DNA of 64,000 bases from the NCBI RefSeq assembly GCF_039543545.1, contig NZ_BAABJY010000001.1, forward strand, positions 868,001 to 932,000. The letters run 5' to 3'. The notes below the pieces were generated by a model. That model was not told the DNA's origin. It made no database searches and saw nothing but the letters and a program-made list of their open reading frames with translations. A program made the translations under genes and the position numbers. Positions 49,474 through 58,314 of the stretch are shown here, piece by piece. The stretch's first letter is position 1. Every line of letters starts with the position of its first letter. The stretch is from Luteimonas vadosa (GTDB lineage Bacteria; Pseudomonadota; Gammaproteobacteria; Xanthomonadales; Xanthomonadaceae).

Positions 49474-50145
49474 TCAATCCAGCAGCGGCTCCAGCGCCGG
49501 CCAGACATGGTCCCGGAGGCGCGGTTGGGCGGCGGGGGTGGGATGCAGGTTGTCGGCCTGGAAGGCGTCGCGGTCGCCGGCGATGGGTTGCAGGAGGAAG
49601 GGCAGCAGGCGGACGTCGAACAGCTCCGCCAGCCACCGGAAGGTCCGTTCGAAGTTCCGCGTGTACTCGGCGCCCAGGTTGGGCGGCATGCGCATGCCGA
49701 CCAGCAGCACCTCGGCGCCGATGTGGTGCGCGGCGCCGATCATGTAGCCAAGGTTGCGGCGCAGCTGGCGCAGCGGCAGCCCGCGCAAGGCGTCGTTGGA
49801 GCCCAGTTCGATCACCACCACGGCCGGGCGGTGGCGCAGCAGCTCGTCGATGATGCGCGCGGCGCCGCCGGCGCTGGTCTCGCCGCTGATGCTCGCGTTG
49901 ACCACGCGCCAGCCCGGATGTTCGCGGGCGATGCGATCGGCGGTCAGCGCCACCCAGCCTTGCGAAGCCGGCATGCCGTATGCGGCAGACAGCGAATCGC
50001 CCATGACGAGCACGGTGCGCGTGGTCGCCGCTTGAGGGACTGGCGCGCGCGCCGGCTGGGCCTGCCCCACGCCTGCGAGCAGCATCAACCAGCAAGCAAG
50101 CCACCATCCCCGCATGGCACGGGCAGGGCCGTATCCTGTGTCCAT
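49474..50145 (-). CDS. tesA: Periplasmic arylesterase/lysophospholipase L1-type GDSL hydrolase
   Basis: 223 residues, SGNH/GDSL hydrolase matching E. coli TesA (thioesterase I/protease I/lysophospholipase L1). Signal peptide with WWLACWLMLLAGVGQAQ, block I GDSLSAAYGMP (catalytic Ser), block III GSND in VIELGSNDALRG, and block V DNLHPT (catalytic Asp and His). GGAG lies 7 bases before ATG 50145. It is divergent from a YbbA/YbbP-like ABC pair, the same arrangement as in E. coli, supporting orthology. Confidence 0.93.
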   Translation of the reverse strand: MDTGYGPARAMRGWWLACWLMLLAGVGQAQPARAPVPQAATTRTVLVMGDSLSAAYGMPASQGWVALTADRIAREHPGWRVVNASISGETSAGGAARIIDELLRHRPAVVVIELGSNDALRGLPLRQLRRNLGYMIGAAHHIGAEVLLVGMRMPPNLGAEYTRNFERTFRWLAELFDVRLLPFLLQPIAGDRDAFQADNLHPTPAAQPRLRDHVWPALEPLLD

Positions 50146-50274
50146 TCGCCATCTCCGTTCGTCGCGCCGAAGTATCGTTGCAGGCCGGACAATATGCGAT
50201 GAAGCGTCCCCGGCGGATGCACACGACCCGATCGGTGCGCGGTTACCCGCTGCGAGATCGCCACCAAGACGAGG
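50146..50274. promoter_or_regulatory. Divergent promoter region of tesA and ybbA-ybbP
   Basis: 129 bases between opposed start codons. ATATTGTC- and GAGATCG-type stretches are present near 50190-50260, but no confident -35/-10 pair was found. Confidence 0.35.
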
Positions 50275-51048
50275 ATGCCCACCAAGATGGCCGATGACGC
50301 GCTCGAACTCCCACGACACGCCAGCGGCGCCCTGCCGACCGAAGGGCTGCCCGTCGTGCTCGCGGCCGAAGGCCTGGGCAAGCGGGTCTCGCTGCCGACC
50401 GGTCCGCTGACGATCGTCGAGGACGTGTCCTTCGAGGTCGCGCGCGGCGACGCCGTGGCGGTGGTCGGGGCTTCGGGCTCGGGCAAGAGCACCCTGCTGT
50501 CCCTGCTGGCGGGGCTCGATACGCCGAGCAGCGGACGGGTGCTGCTGGACGGGCTGGTGCTGTCGGACCTGGACGAGGACGGCCGGGCGCGCGTGCGCGG
50601 GGAACGCGTCGGCTTCGTGTTCCAGAGCTTCCAGCTGCTGCCGTCGCTGACGGCGCTGGAAAACGTCATGCTGCCGCTGGAGCTGCGCGGCGACGCGGAT
50701 GCGCAAGCGCCCGCGCAAGCCATCCTCGACAAGGTCGGCCTGGGCGAGCGGCTGGGCCACTACCCGCGCCAGCTGTCCGGCGGCGAGCAACAGCGCGTGG
50801 CCGTGGCGCGCGCATTCGTGACCCGGCCGTCGCTGCTGTTCGCCGACGAACCCACGGGCAACCTCGACACCGCGACCGGGCAGGGGATCATCGAATTGCT
50901 GTTCGCGCTCAATGCCGATGCCGGCACCACGCTGGTGCTGGTCACCCACGACGAGCACCTGGCGGTGCGCTGCAATCGCCTGCTGCGGCTGGAGGGCGGA
51001 CGCCTGGTCGCGCAGGAGCGTCGCGAGGCGGCGATGGCGACACCATGA
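50275..51048 (+). CDS. ybbA: ABC transporter ATP-binding protein, YbbA-like
   Basis: 257 residues of the LolD/MacB class. Walker A GASGSGKS, Q-loop FVFQSFQLLPSLT, signature LSGGEQQR, Walker B LLFADEPTGNLD and switch His in VTHDEHLA. The protein pairs with the FtsX-like permease encoded next (4-base overlap). E. coli YbbA/YbbP is thought to be an export or lipid-moving system linked to TesA by position. Start ATG 50275 is conventional; ATG 50287 is possible, with GAGG about 12 bases upstream. Confidence 0.93.
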   Translation: MPTKMADDALELPRHASGALPTEGLPVVLAAEGLGKRVSLPTGPLTIVEDVSFEVARGDAVAVVGASGSGKSTLLSLLAGLDTPSSGRVLLDGLVLSDLDEDGRARVRGERVGFVFQSFQLLPSLTALENVMLPLELRGDADAQAPAQAILDKVGLGERLGHYPRQLSGGEQQRVAVARAFVTRPSLLFADEPTGNLDTATGQGIIELLFALNADAGTTLVLVTHDEHLAVRCNRLLRLEGGRLVAQERREAAMATP

Positions 51049-53585
51049 AGATTCCCGGGCTGGCCTGGCGGCAGCTGCGGCGCGACGCCCGCTCCGGGGA
51101 CATCCGGATCCTGTTTGCTGCGCTGGTGCTGGCGGTGGTCGCGGTGACCGCTGTCGGCTTCGTCACCGACCGCGCCGCGCGCGCGCTGGCGATCGAGGCC
51201 AACCGGCTGCTCGGCGGAGACGCCGTGCTGCGCGGCGATGCGCCGATCACCGGCCCGTTGCGCGCTGCGGCGGAGGCGCCGGGATTGCGCCGCACCGAGA
51301 CGGTCGAACTCGACAGCATGATCCGCGTGCTCGTCGTCGAAACCGACAACACGCGCCGCGAAGGCGACGCCCTGCGCCTGGGCGAGGTGCGCGCGCTGGG
51401 CGAGGGGTTCCCGCTGCGCGGCAGCTTCGTGCTCGTGGGCGAAACGGGCGGCGAACGCGTTGCTGCGGGGACGCCGGCCCGGGGCGAGGCCTGGATGAGC
51501 CGGGCCGGCGCCGAGACCCTCGGCGCGCGCATCGGCGACGCGATTGGTATCGGCGAGTCGCGCCTGCAATTGCGCGGGCTGGTGGCGCAGGAGCCTGATG
51601 CCGCGCTGGACTATTTCAACGTCGCGCCCAAGGTGTTCATCAACATCGACGACTTGCCCGCGACAGGCCTGGTGCAGGAAGGCAGCCGGGTGCGCTACCG
51701 GCTGGTGGTCGCGGGCGATGCCGGTGCAGTGGAGGCATTCGAGCGCACCGCGCGCGCCGGGCTTGGCCGCGGCCAGCGGCTGGAGACGGCCGGCGATGCG
51801 CGACCGGAAATCCGTTCGGCACTCGACCGTGCCGGGCGCTTCCTCAGCCTCGCCGCGCTGGTGTCGGTCGTCCTCGCGGCCGTGGCCGTCGCGATGGCGG
51901 CGCGCCGCCACAGCGAGCGCCACCTGTCGGGGGCCGCGGTGATGCGTTGCCTGGGGGCCGAACAGCGGACCCTGGTCGGCATCCATCTCGGCGAGATGCT
52001 GCTGCTGGGCGTCATCGCGTGCACGGCCGGCGTGGCCATCGCGTTCGCGCTGCAGTGGATCGTCGGCGACTGGCTGCAGGGGTTGCTGGGCATCTCGATC
52101 CCGCCGGCAGGCTGGTTGCCGGCGGCCGAGGGATATGCGGTGGGGCTGGTGGTGTTGCTGGCCTTCGCCGCGCCGCCGGTGCTCGCCTTGCGCCGCGTGC
52201 CGGCGCTGCGCGTGCTGCGCCGCGACCTGGATCCGACCGAGCCCAGCGCCTGGGTCGTCGCCATCGTCGGACTGGCGGGGCTCGCGGCGTTGCTGTGGTG
52301 GAAGGCGGGATCGGCGACGCTGGGATTCGCCATGCTCGGCGGCATCGTCGCCACCCTCGCGGTCCTGGCGCTGCTGGCATACGGGCTGGTCGCCGGCGTG
52401 CGCCGCCTGCGCACGCGCCTGCGCGGCAGCCTGCGTTACGGGCTGGCCAACGTCAGCCGACGCGCCGGCACCAGCATCGCGCAGATCTCGGCGCTGGGGC
52501 TTGGGTTGATGGCGTTGCTGCTGCTGACCTTCGTGCGGACCGACCTGCTGGACCGCTGGCAGCTGTCGCTGGCCGAAAACGTGCCCAACCGCTTCATCAT
52601 CAACGTGCAGCAGGACCAGTTCGCCGCCGTGCGCGCGCAGCTGGCGACGCAGGGCATCGATGAGCCGACGCTGTTCCCGATGGTCCGGGCGCGCCTGCTG
52701 GAGCGCAATGGCCGGCCAACGGGTCGCGACGCTTACGCCGGGGAAGGCGACGAGGCGCGCCAGGCGCAACGCCGCGCCGAACGCGAATTCAACCTGTCCA
52801 GCGCAGCCCGGCTGCGCGACGACAACAAGGTGGTGGCAGGAAAATTCTGGGGCGATGCGCCGTCCGACGAGCCGGAGCTGTCGGTGGAGGAGCGCTTCGC
52901 CGAGTCGCTGGGCTGGCAGGTCGGCGACCTCATCGTGTTCGACATCGCCGGACGACGGCTCGAGGCCACCATCACCAGCCTGCGCAGCATCGAATGGGAG
53001 AGCTTCCGGCCGAACTTCTTCGTCCTCGCCTCGCCGGGTGCGCTGGATGGCTATCCGGCCAGCTACATCACCGCGGTCAGCGTGCCGCCGGAACAATCCC
53101 GCTTCACCGCCGACCTGGTGGCGCGCTTCCCCAACGTCTCGGTGATCGATGTCGACGCCGTGCTCGCGCAGGTGCGCCGCACCGGCGACCAGGTATCGAA
53201 GGTGGTGCAGGTGGTGTTCTGGTTCTCGCTGGCCGCCGGCGTCCTGGTGCTGCTGGCTGCGGTCAGCGCCAGCCAGGACGAACGGCTGCTCGAAGGCGGG
53301 GTCATGCGCGTGCTCGGCGGCAGCCGCCGGCAGTTGCGGCTGGCGCAGGCCTCGGAATTCGCGGCCATCGGCCTGCTGTCGGGGCTGGTCGCGGCGGTCG
53401 CGGCCTCGATCCTGTCGGGCGTGGTCGCCACCCGGGTGTTCGACCTGCCGTGGCAGCCGAACTGGGCCCTGGCTGCCGCCGGCGGCGGCATCGGGGTGCT
53501 CGCGGCGCTGGTGACCGGCCTGTTCGCGACGCGGCGGGTGCTCGATGCGCCGCCCTCAGTGACGCTGCGGGAGCTGCAAGGCTAG
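51045..53585 (+). CDS. ybbP: FtsX-like ABC transporter permease, YbbP-like
   Basis: 846 residues. An N-terminal helix (about 20-40) and a large periplasmic MacB-PCD-like domain (about 50-250) lead to a first FtsX core (about 260-360). Two central helices (about 405-450) and a second periplasmic domain (about 500-700) follow, with FtsX core helices near the end (VVFWFSLAAGVLVLLAAVSAS, LLSGLVAAVAASILSGV). This 10-helix, two-FtsX design matches YbbP. ATG 51045 overlaps the ybbA stop, so the pair is one operon. A small hairpin (ACTCCTG-CTC-CAGGAGT at 53587-53603) follows. Confidence 0.93.
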   Translation: MKIPGLAWRQLRRDARSGDIRILFAALVLAVVAVTAVGFVTDRAARALAIEANRLLGGDAVLRGDAPITGPLRAAAEAPGLRRTETVELDSMIRVLVVETDNTRREGDALRLGEVRALGEGFPLRGSFVLVGETGGERVAAGTPARGEAWMSRAGAETLGARIGDAIGIGESRLQLRGLVAQEPDAALDYFNVAPKVFINIDDLPATGLVQEGSRVRYRLVVAGDAGAVEAFERTARAGLGRGQRLETAGDARPEIRSALDRAGRFLSLAALVSVVLAAVAVAMAARRHSERHLSGAAVMRCLGAEQRTLVGIHLGEMLLLGVIACTAGVAIAFALQWIVGDWLQGLLGISIPPAGWLPAAEGYAVGLVVLLAFAAPPVLALRRVPALRVLRRDLDPTEPSAWVVAIVGLAGLAALLWWKAGSATLGFAMLGGIVATLAVLALLAYGLVAGVRRLRTRLRGSLRYGLANVSRRAGTSIAQISALGLGLMALLLLTFVRTDLLDRWQLSLAENVPNRFIINVQQDQFAAVRAQLATQGIDEPTLFPMVRARLLERNGRPTGRDAYAGEGDEARQAQRRAEREFNLSSAARLRDDNKVVAGKFWGDAPSDEPELSVEERFAESLGWQVGDLIVFDIAGRRLEATITSLRSIEWESFRPNFFVLASPGALDGYPASYITAVSVPPEQSRFTADLVARFPNVSVIDVDAVLAQVRRTGDQVSKVVQVVFWFSLAAGVLVLLAAVSASQDERLLEGGVMRVLGGSRRQLRLAQASEFAAIGLLSGLVAAVAASILSGVVATRVFDLPWQPNWALAAAGGGIGVLAALVTGLFATRRVLDAPPSVTLRELQG

Positions 53586-53586
53586 T

Positions 53587-53603
53587 ACTCCTGCTCCAGG
53601 AGT
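53587..53603 (+). terminator. Small hairpin after ybbP
   Basis: ACTCCTG-CTC-CAGGAGT, a 7-bp stem beginning two bases after the stop codon. No T-run. Weak terminator candidate. Confidence 0.3.
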
Positions 53604-53702
53604 GGGCTGCGGCGCGACGGGGGACGGCCGGCGACCAGCGGCGATTCCAGGAGGGCCGCTGGCCTGGTCTCGAGACGGTTTGCGACCGGCAAGGCCCGGG
53701 TT

Positions 53703-53966
53703 TCAGTCGTTGGCCGCCCTGACCTCGGTCGCGGCGAAGCGGCGTGCGTAGTCGCGCTCGTCGGCGATGCGCCGGATCTCGTCTTCGGCCATCCCCGGAG
53801 CGCCGTAGACCGCGTACACCACGGCCTGGTCCTGGTGCCCCACGGCATGCAAGCGATAGCGCGCCTGTCCGGTGCCCGTATCCGGCGGATAGTGCCTGGG
53901 GGGCTGGTTGCCTTCCAGATCCAGTTCGCTGTTGTCCACGGTGCCGCCGACGAACAGTGCGCGCAT
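53703..53966 (-). CDS. Hypothetical small protein
   Basis: 87 residues, not recognised by motif. The opening MRALFVGGTVDNSELDLEG followed by PRHYPPD and VYAVYGAPGMAEDEIRRIADERDYA looks soluble, with a helical C-terminal end. AGGAGA lies five bases before ATG 53966, a good ribosome site. Located between the ybbP 3' end and the rsmC 5' end, opposite in direction to both; likely a single-gene unit. Confidence 0.65.
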   Translation of the reverse strand: MRALFVGGTVDNSELDLEGNQPPRHYPPDTGTGQARYRLHAVGHQDQAVVYAVYGAPGMAEDEIRRIADERDYARRFAATEVRAAND

Positions 53967-54140
53967 GGAGGTCTCCTGCTGGTGCCATGGGGGAGGGGTG
54001 ATCGTGACCGGCCGGATGTTCGCTCGCGATGAAGCGTGCGTGGTCGCCGCGTGGACGCGCGCGGGCCGCCGTCGACGCGCGTGGACGCGGCTTGTCCCTC
54101 GCTAGAATGTCGCGATGTCCGGGAACGGGATCGACACAGC

Positions 54141-55223
54141 ATGAGCGCGACCCGCGGCGATCCCGCCCTGCAGGCCTTGCTGCTGCCGTTCAGCGACGGC
54201 GACCTCGCGTGGCCTGCGGGCGAAGTCCTGTTCCTGCGCGCCCGTGCCGGTGCGCCGCTGTCTGGACTGCCCGCGCCAGTGATGACCTGCGTGCAGGGAT
54301 TCAAGCCCGAAGCCGATGCCCTGGAGGGCGCCGGCTTCCAGGTGCATGCGACGCTGGACGCCCTGGGCGAGGGCGATGCGCACTGGCCCCTGGTGCTGGT
54401 GCTGCCACCGCGCCAGCGCGACGAAGCGCGTGCCCTGTTCGCCGAGGCGCTGGCACGGGTCCGGCCGGGTGGGGTGGTCGTCGCGGCGATGGCCAACGAC
54501 GCCGGGGCCCGCTCGGGCGAGGCGGATTTCACGCGGCTCTTCGGACGCGTCGCCTCGCGCTCCAAGTTCAAGTGCCGGGTGTTCTGGGGGCATGGCCCGG
54601 GGGATGCGGTGCTGGGCCGGCAATGGCGCGCCCTCGATGCGCCCCGGCCGGTGGTGGGCGGGCGCTTCACCAGTCGTCCGGGCGTCTTCGCCTGGGACCG
54701 GGTCGACCCCGCATCCGCCCTGCTGGCCGAGCACCTTCCGGACGACCTGCGCGGCAGGGCCGCGGACCTGGGCGCGGGGTACGGCTACCTGTCCGCGGCA
54801 CTGCTGGAGCGCTGCCCCGGCATCGCCTCGCTGGATGTGTATGAAGCAGAGGCGCGGGCGCTGGCCTTGGCGCGGGTCAACCTGGCGCCGTTCGCATCGC
54901 GGGTGGCGCTGGACTTCCAGTGGCACGACGTGGCAGCGGGCCTGCCGGCACGCTACGACACCATCGTCAGCAACCCGCCGTTCCATGCGCAGACGCGCGA
55001 CGCGAGGCCCGACATCGGTTGCGCCTTCATCGCCGCCGCAGCCGCAGCCCTGGAACCCGGTGGACGATTGTGGCTGGTGGCCAATCGCCACCTGCCGTAC
55101 GAGTCGGTGCTCGACGCCAGCTTCGGACGCGTGCGGCTGGTGGCCCAGCGCGACGGCTTCAAGGTCATCGAGGCGGTGCGGATGGGAGGCGCGGACCCCG
55201 GTCGTCGGGGCGGGCGTCGATGA
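54141..55223 (+). CDS. rsmC: 16S rRNA (guanine1207-N2)-methyltransferase RsmC
   Basis: 360 residues with the RsmC layout: an N-terminal methyltransferase-like domain without cofactor (about 1-170) and a C-terminal active domain (about 180-360) with motif I ADLGAGYGYLS, motif IV NPPF (from Asn278) and LWLVANRHLPYE. It methylates the exocyclic amine of G1207 in 16S rRNA in assembled 30S subunits. The start ATG 54141 gives the family N-terminus; its TGA overlaps the rsuA ATG by 4 bases, so two 16S rRNA modification genes are coupled. Confidence 0.92.
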   Translation: MSATRGDPALQALLLPFSDGDLAWPAGEVLFLRARAGAPLSGLPAPVMTCVQGFKPEADALEGAGFQVHATLDALGEGDAHWPLVLVLPPRQRDEARALFAEALARVRPGGVVVAAMANDAGARSGEADFTRLFGRVASRSKFKCRVFWGHGPGDAVLGRQWRALDAPRPVVGGRFTSRPGVFAWDRVDPASALLAEHLPDDLRGRAADLGAGYGYLSAALLERCPGIASLDVYEAEARALALARVNLAPFASRVALDFQWHDVAAGLPARYDTIVSNPPFHAQTRDARPDIGCAFIAAAAAALEPGGRLWLVANRHLPYESVLDASFGRVRLVAQRDGFKVIEAVRMGGADPGRRGGRR

Positions 55224-55933
55224 AGCTGCTCAAGACCATCGCCAACCTCGGCTACGGCAGTCGCAAGGAGGTCGCGGCGCTGTTCCGCGCGGGCCGCGTG
55301 ACCGATCCGGCCGGCGCCGTCCTGTATGCCGACGATCGCGTCGTCCACGAGGACGTGTGCATCGATGGTGCGCCGCTCGATCCGCCGCAGGGACTGCTGC
55401 TGATGCTGCACAAGCCGGTGGGATACACCTGCTCGGCCAGGGACCGGGGGCAACTGGTCTACGCGCTGTTGCCGCCGCGCTACGCCAGGAGGTCCCCGAT
55501 GCTTTCGACCGTCGGGCGGCTGGACCGCGACACCAGCGGCCTGTTGTTGCTCACCGATGACGGCGGGCTGCTGCACCGGGTCATCTCGCCGAAGTCGAGG
55601 CTGCCGAAAGTCTACGAGGCGACCCTGGCGCAGCCGTTGCGCGGCGACGAAGCCGAACTGTTCGCCAGCGGCGGGCTAGTGCTGGAGTCCGAAAAGACAC
55701 CGTTGCTGCCGGCGGAGCTCGAAGCCCTCTCCCCGACGCGGGTGCGGCTGACCTTGCACGAAGGCCGCTACCACCAGGTGCGGCGGATGTTCGCCGCCGT
55801 CGGCAACCACGTGGAGGCCTTGCACCGCAGCCGCATCGGCGGACTCGCGCTGGGCACGCTGGCCGAAGGCGCGTGGAGGGTACTGGCTGCGGACGACGTG
55901 GAGACGCTGTTCGCCCCCGGGGCCGCCGACTAG
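55220..55933 (+). CDS. rsuA: 16S rRNA pseudouridine synthase RsuA
   Basis: 237 residues: N-terminal S4-like RNA-binding segment (MKLLKTIANLGYGSRKEVAALFRAGRV), then a pseudouridine synthase domain with LMLHKPVGYTCS and the catalytic GRLDRDTSG, where Asp102 is the nucleophile as in E. coli. TLHEGRYHQVRRMF is the RsuA/RluB family motif III. It should convert U516 of 16S rRNA. Translation is coupled to rsmC by ATGA overlap. It ends convergently with the DUF1415 gene, 57 bases apart. Confidence 0.93.
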   Translation: MKLLKTIANLGYGSRKEVAALFRAGRVTDPAGAVLYADDRVVHEDVCIDGAPLDPPQGLLLMLHKPVGYTCSARDRGQLVYALLPPRYARRSPMLSTVGRLDRDTSGLLLLTDDGGLLHRVISPKSRLPKVYEATLAQPLRGDEAELFASGGLVLESEKTPLLPAELEALSPTRVRLTLHEGRYHQVRRMFAAVGNHVEALHRSRIGGLALGTLAEGAWRVLAADDVETLFAPGAAD

Positions 55934-55990
55934 CCGCGGCTTGCGAGCGCCGGCGTGCGTGCGGCGTCCTCAACGAGACGCGGGCCGCCG

Positions 55991-56539
55991 CTACCCGGGC
56001 GGATTGTCCGCAAGCAGGTTTCGCCACCCCGCCTCGCCCAGGCGCCGCAGCGTCTCGACGTTGCGATCGACGATCGCATCGGGCTCCGGGTACGCCTCCA
56101 CCGCGCGCGACACGCTGTCCTCGCGCAGCAGGTGCAGGGTGGGATGGGGCGAACGATTGGTGAAGTTCTCGATGTCGTCCGGCGCGGTGCCCGCGAACTG
56201 GTAGTGGGGATGGAAGCTCGCGACCTGGAGCACGCCTTCGAGTTGCATCTCCGCGACCAGGGCGTCGGCGCCGTCGAGGAAGTCGTTGTAGTCGAGGAAG
56301 TCGATCAACACACCGGGATGCACGATCAGGGTGGTGTCGATCTCCGATGCGGGCGTGTCGCGCAGCCGCGCCAGTTCCATGCCCAGGGTCTCCAGCAGGG
56401 CCTCGGCCGTCTGCGCATCGCTGAGCACGTAGCGGACCTGGCCCTTGGCGACCACCGCCTTGGCGAACGGGCACAGGTTGAGGCCGATGACGGCCCGCTC
56501 GATCCAGATTCGGGTGTCGGCGATGGGATCCGGTGTCAT
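55991..56539 (-). CDS. DUF1415-family protein
   Basis: 182 residues, cytoplasmic. NLCPFAKAV, TLIVHPGVLIDFLDYNDFLD and FHPHYQFAGTAPDDIENFTNRSPHPTLHLLRE match DUF1415, an uncharacterised proteobacterial family. The conserved Cys and the His-rich stretch (SFHPHY) could bind a metal or be catalytic; unproven. ATG 56539 lies 9 bases after AGGAG, whereas the upstream ATG 56548 abuts it, so the shorter form is favoured. Confidence 0.9.
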   Translation of the reverse strand: MTPDPIADTRIWIERAVIGLNLCPFAKAVVAKGQVRYVLSDAQTAEALLETLGMELARLRDTPASEIDTTLIVHPGVLIDFLDYNDFLDGADALVAEMQLEGVLQVASFHPHYQFAGTAPDDIENFTNRSPHPTLHLLREDSVSRAVEAYPEPDAIVDRNVETLRRLGEAGWRNLLADNPPG

Positions 56540-56585
56540 CCGCGGCATCTCCTGCGCGTGGCGGCTCGCGTCGCCGCCGGACGGG

Positions 56586-57068
56586 TCAATCGCGGAAATT
56601 GTCGAATTGCAGCGGGATGCCGAACTCCTTGCCGCGGAGCAAGGCCATGGCCGCCTGCAGGTCGTCGCGCTTCTTGCCGTTGACGCGCAGCTTGTCGCCG
56701 TTGATCTGGGCGTCGACCTTGAGCTTCGCTTCCTTCAGCGCCGTGGTGATCTTCTTCGCCTGCTCGCGCTCGATCCCCTGCTTGACGGTGACCTTCTGCC
56801 GGGCGCCGGCGAGGTTGGTCTCGACGTCGCCGAACTCCAGGCAGCGCGTGTCGATCTTCCGCGCGGCAAGGCGCGCGCGCAGGATGTCGGTCATCTGCTG
56901 CAGCTGGAACTCGCTGGGCGCGGACTGGGTGATCACGCCGTCCTCGCGCTCGAAGGCCGCTTCCACGCCCTTGAAGTCGAATCGCGTGGACAGCTCCCGG
57001 TTGGCCTGGTCGACGGCATTGGTGAGCTCGTGGGTATCGACCTCGGAAACGATATCGAAGGAAGGCAT
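56586..57068 (-). CDS. yajQ: YajQ-family nucleotide-binding protein
   Basis: 160 residues covering the whole YajQ (UPF0234) fold: MPSFDIVSEVDTHELTNAVDQANREL, RFDFKG, IDTRCLEFGDVE, then KVTVKQGIEREQAKKITTALKEAKLKVDAQINGDKLRVNGKKRDDLQ and DNFRD at the end. In Xanthomonas a YajQ protein binds cyclic di-GMP and controls virulence genes with a LysR regulator; elsewhere YajQ binds nucleotides or RNA. A c-di-GMP role here is by analogy. It lies 46 bases upstream of the DUF1415 gene on the same strand. Confidence 0.94.
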   Translation of the reverse strand: MPSFDIVSEVDTHELTNAVDQANRELSTRFDFKGVEAAFEREDGVITQSAPSEFQLQQMTDILRARLAARKIDTRCLEFGDVETNLAGARQKVTVKQGIEREQAKKITTALKEAKLKVDAQINGDKLRVNGKKRDDLQAAMALLRGKEFGIPLQFDNFRD

Positions 57069-57206
57069 GGCGGGCGCGCTCGGTCGGGGCGGTCAGGTTA
57101 CCGCAACCATGCGGCGGTTCGCAGGCAGCCGTCGCCCGTCGGCATGGTTTACGAATGCCGAACGTCCACGCGTGCATGATGGATGCTTCGCTCTCCGGAG
57201 ACCGCC

Positions 57207-58265
57207 ATGCTCGACACGCCCGCCTATGCCACCAGCGACGCCAGCTCGCCGCTCGCCCCGTTCACCATCGAGCGTCGCGAACCGCGTGCAGGGGAGGTCC
57301 TGATCGACATCCTCTATTGCGGGGTCTGCCATTCCGACATCCACCAGGTGCGCAACGAGTGGGGCGGCAACAGCCTGTACCCCATGGTGCCGGGGCACGA
57401 GATCATCGGGCGGGTCGCACGCGTCGGCGATGGCGTGACCGCGTTCAAGCCGGGCGACGCGGTCGGCGTGGGCTGCTTCGTCGATTCCTGCCGCAGCTGC
57501 GCGCAGTGCGAAGCGGGGGAGGAGCAGTACTGCGAGAAAGGCATGACCGCGACCTACAACGGCGTGGAACGCGACGGCACCACGCCGACCTTCGGCGGCT
57601 ATTCGACGCGGATCACCGTCGACCAGGCCTACGTGCTGCGCATCCCGGACGGCATGCCGCTGGATCGCGCCGCGCCGCTGCTGTGCGCCGGCATCACTAC
57701 TTATTCGCCGATGAAGCATTACGGCGTGCAGGCCGGCGACAAGGTCGCGGTGGTCGGACTCGGCGGGTTGGGCCACATGGCGGTGAAGATCGCGCGCGCC
57801 CTGGGTGCGGAGGTCACCGTCCTGAGCACCTCGGCGTCCAAGCGCGAGGACGCGCTGGCGCTGGGTGCGCACAAGTTTGCCGTGACCCGCGAACCGGACA
57901 CGTTCAAGCAGCTCGCAGGCAGTTTCGACTTCGTCATCGACGCCGTGTCCGCCGCGCACGACTACAACGCCTACCTGTCGTTGCTGAAGACCGACGGCAC
58001 CATGGTCCTGCTCGGCATCCCGGACCAGCCGGTGCCGCTGGCAGCCGGGGTGCTAGTGATGCAGCGGCGCAAGCTCGGCGGCTCGCTGATCGGCGGCATC
58101 CGCGAGACCCAGGAGATGCTGGACTTCTGCGCCGAGCACGACATTGCCTCGGACATCGAGCTGATCGACATCGGCCAGGTCAACGACGCCTACGAGCGCA
58201 TGATCAAGGGCGACGTGCGCTATCGATTCGTGATCGATTGCATGAGCCTGGAACGCACGCAGTAG
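57207..58265 (+). CDS. Zinc-dependent NAD(P) alcohol dehydrogenase (YahK/AdhC-like)
   Basis: 352 residues of the medium-chain MDR superfamily. Catalytic zinc site: Cys in GVCHSD, GHE in VPGHEIIG and Cys in LLCAGITTYSP. The structural zinc site uses the Cys set in CRSCAQCEAGEEQYC. The Rossmann motif is VVGLGGLGHMAVK, and the cinnamyl-alcohol-like insertion FGGYSTRITV is typical of the YahK group, broad NADPH-dependent aldehyde reductases. GGAG lies six bases before ATG 57207. It is divergent from yajQ; no operon partner. Confidence 0.94.
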   Translation: MLDTPAYATSDASSPLAPFTIERREPRAGEVLIDILYCGVCHSDIHQVRNEWGGNSLYPMVPGHEIIGRVARVGDGVTAFKPGDAVGVGCFVDSCRSCAQCEAGEEQYCEKGMTATYNGVERDGTTPTFGGYSTRITVDQAYVLRIPDGMPLDRAAPLLCAGITTYSPMKHYGVQAGDKVAVVGLGGLGHMAVKIARALGAEVTVLSTSASKREDALALGAHKFAVTREPDTFKQLAGSFDFVIDAVSAAHDYNAYLSLLKTDGTMVLLGIPDQPVPLAAGVLVMQRRKLGGSLIGGIRETQEMLDFCAEHDIASDIELIDIGQVNDAYERMIKGDVRYRFVIDCMSLERTQ

Positions 58266-58314
58266 GGCACGTGGACCCTGGCGCCGGCCGCTCCGATGCG
58301 CCGGATCAGTGGGT

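Noticed and set aside
50760..53096. Long minus-strand open frame opposite ybbA-ybbP
   Set aside because: Composition is His/Gln/Arg-rich noise and the plus-strand ABC genes have complete motifs and overlapping stops and starts.
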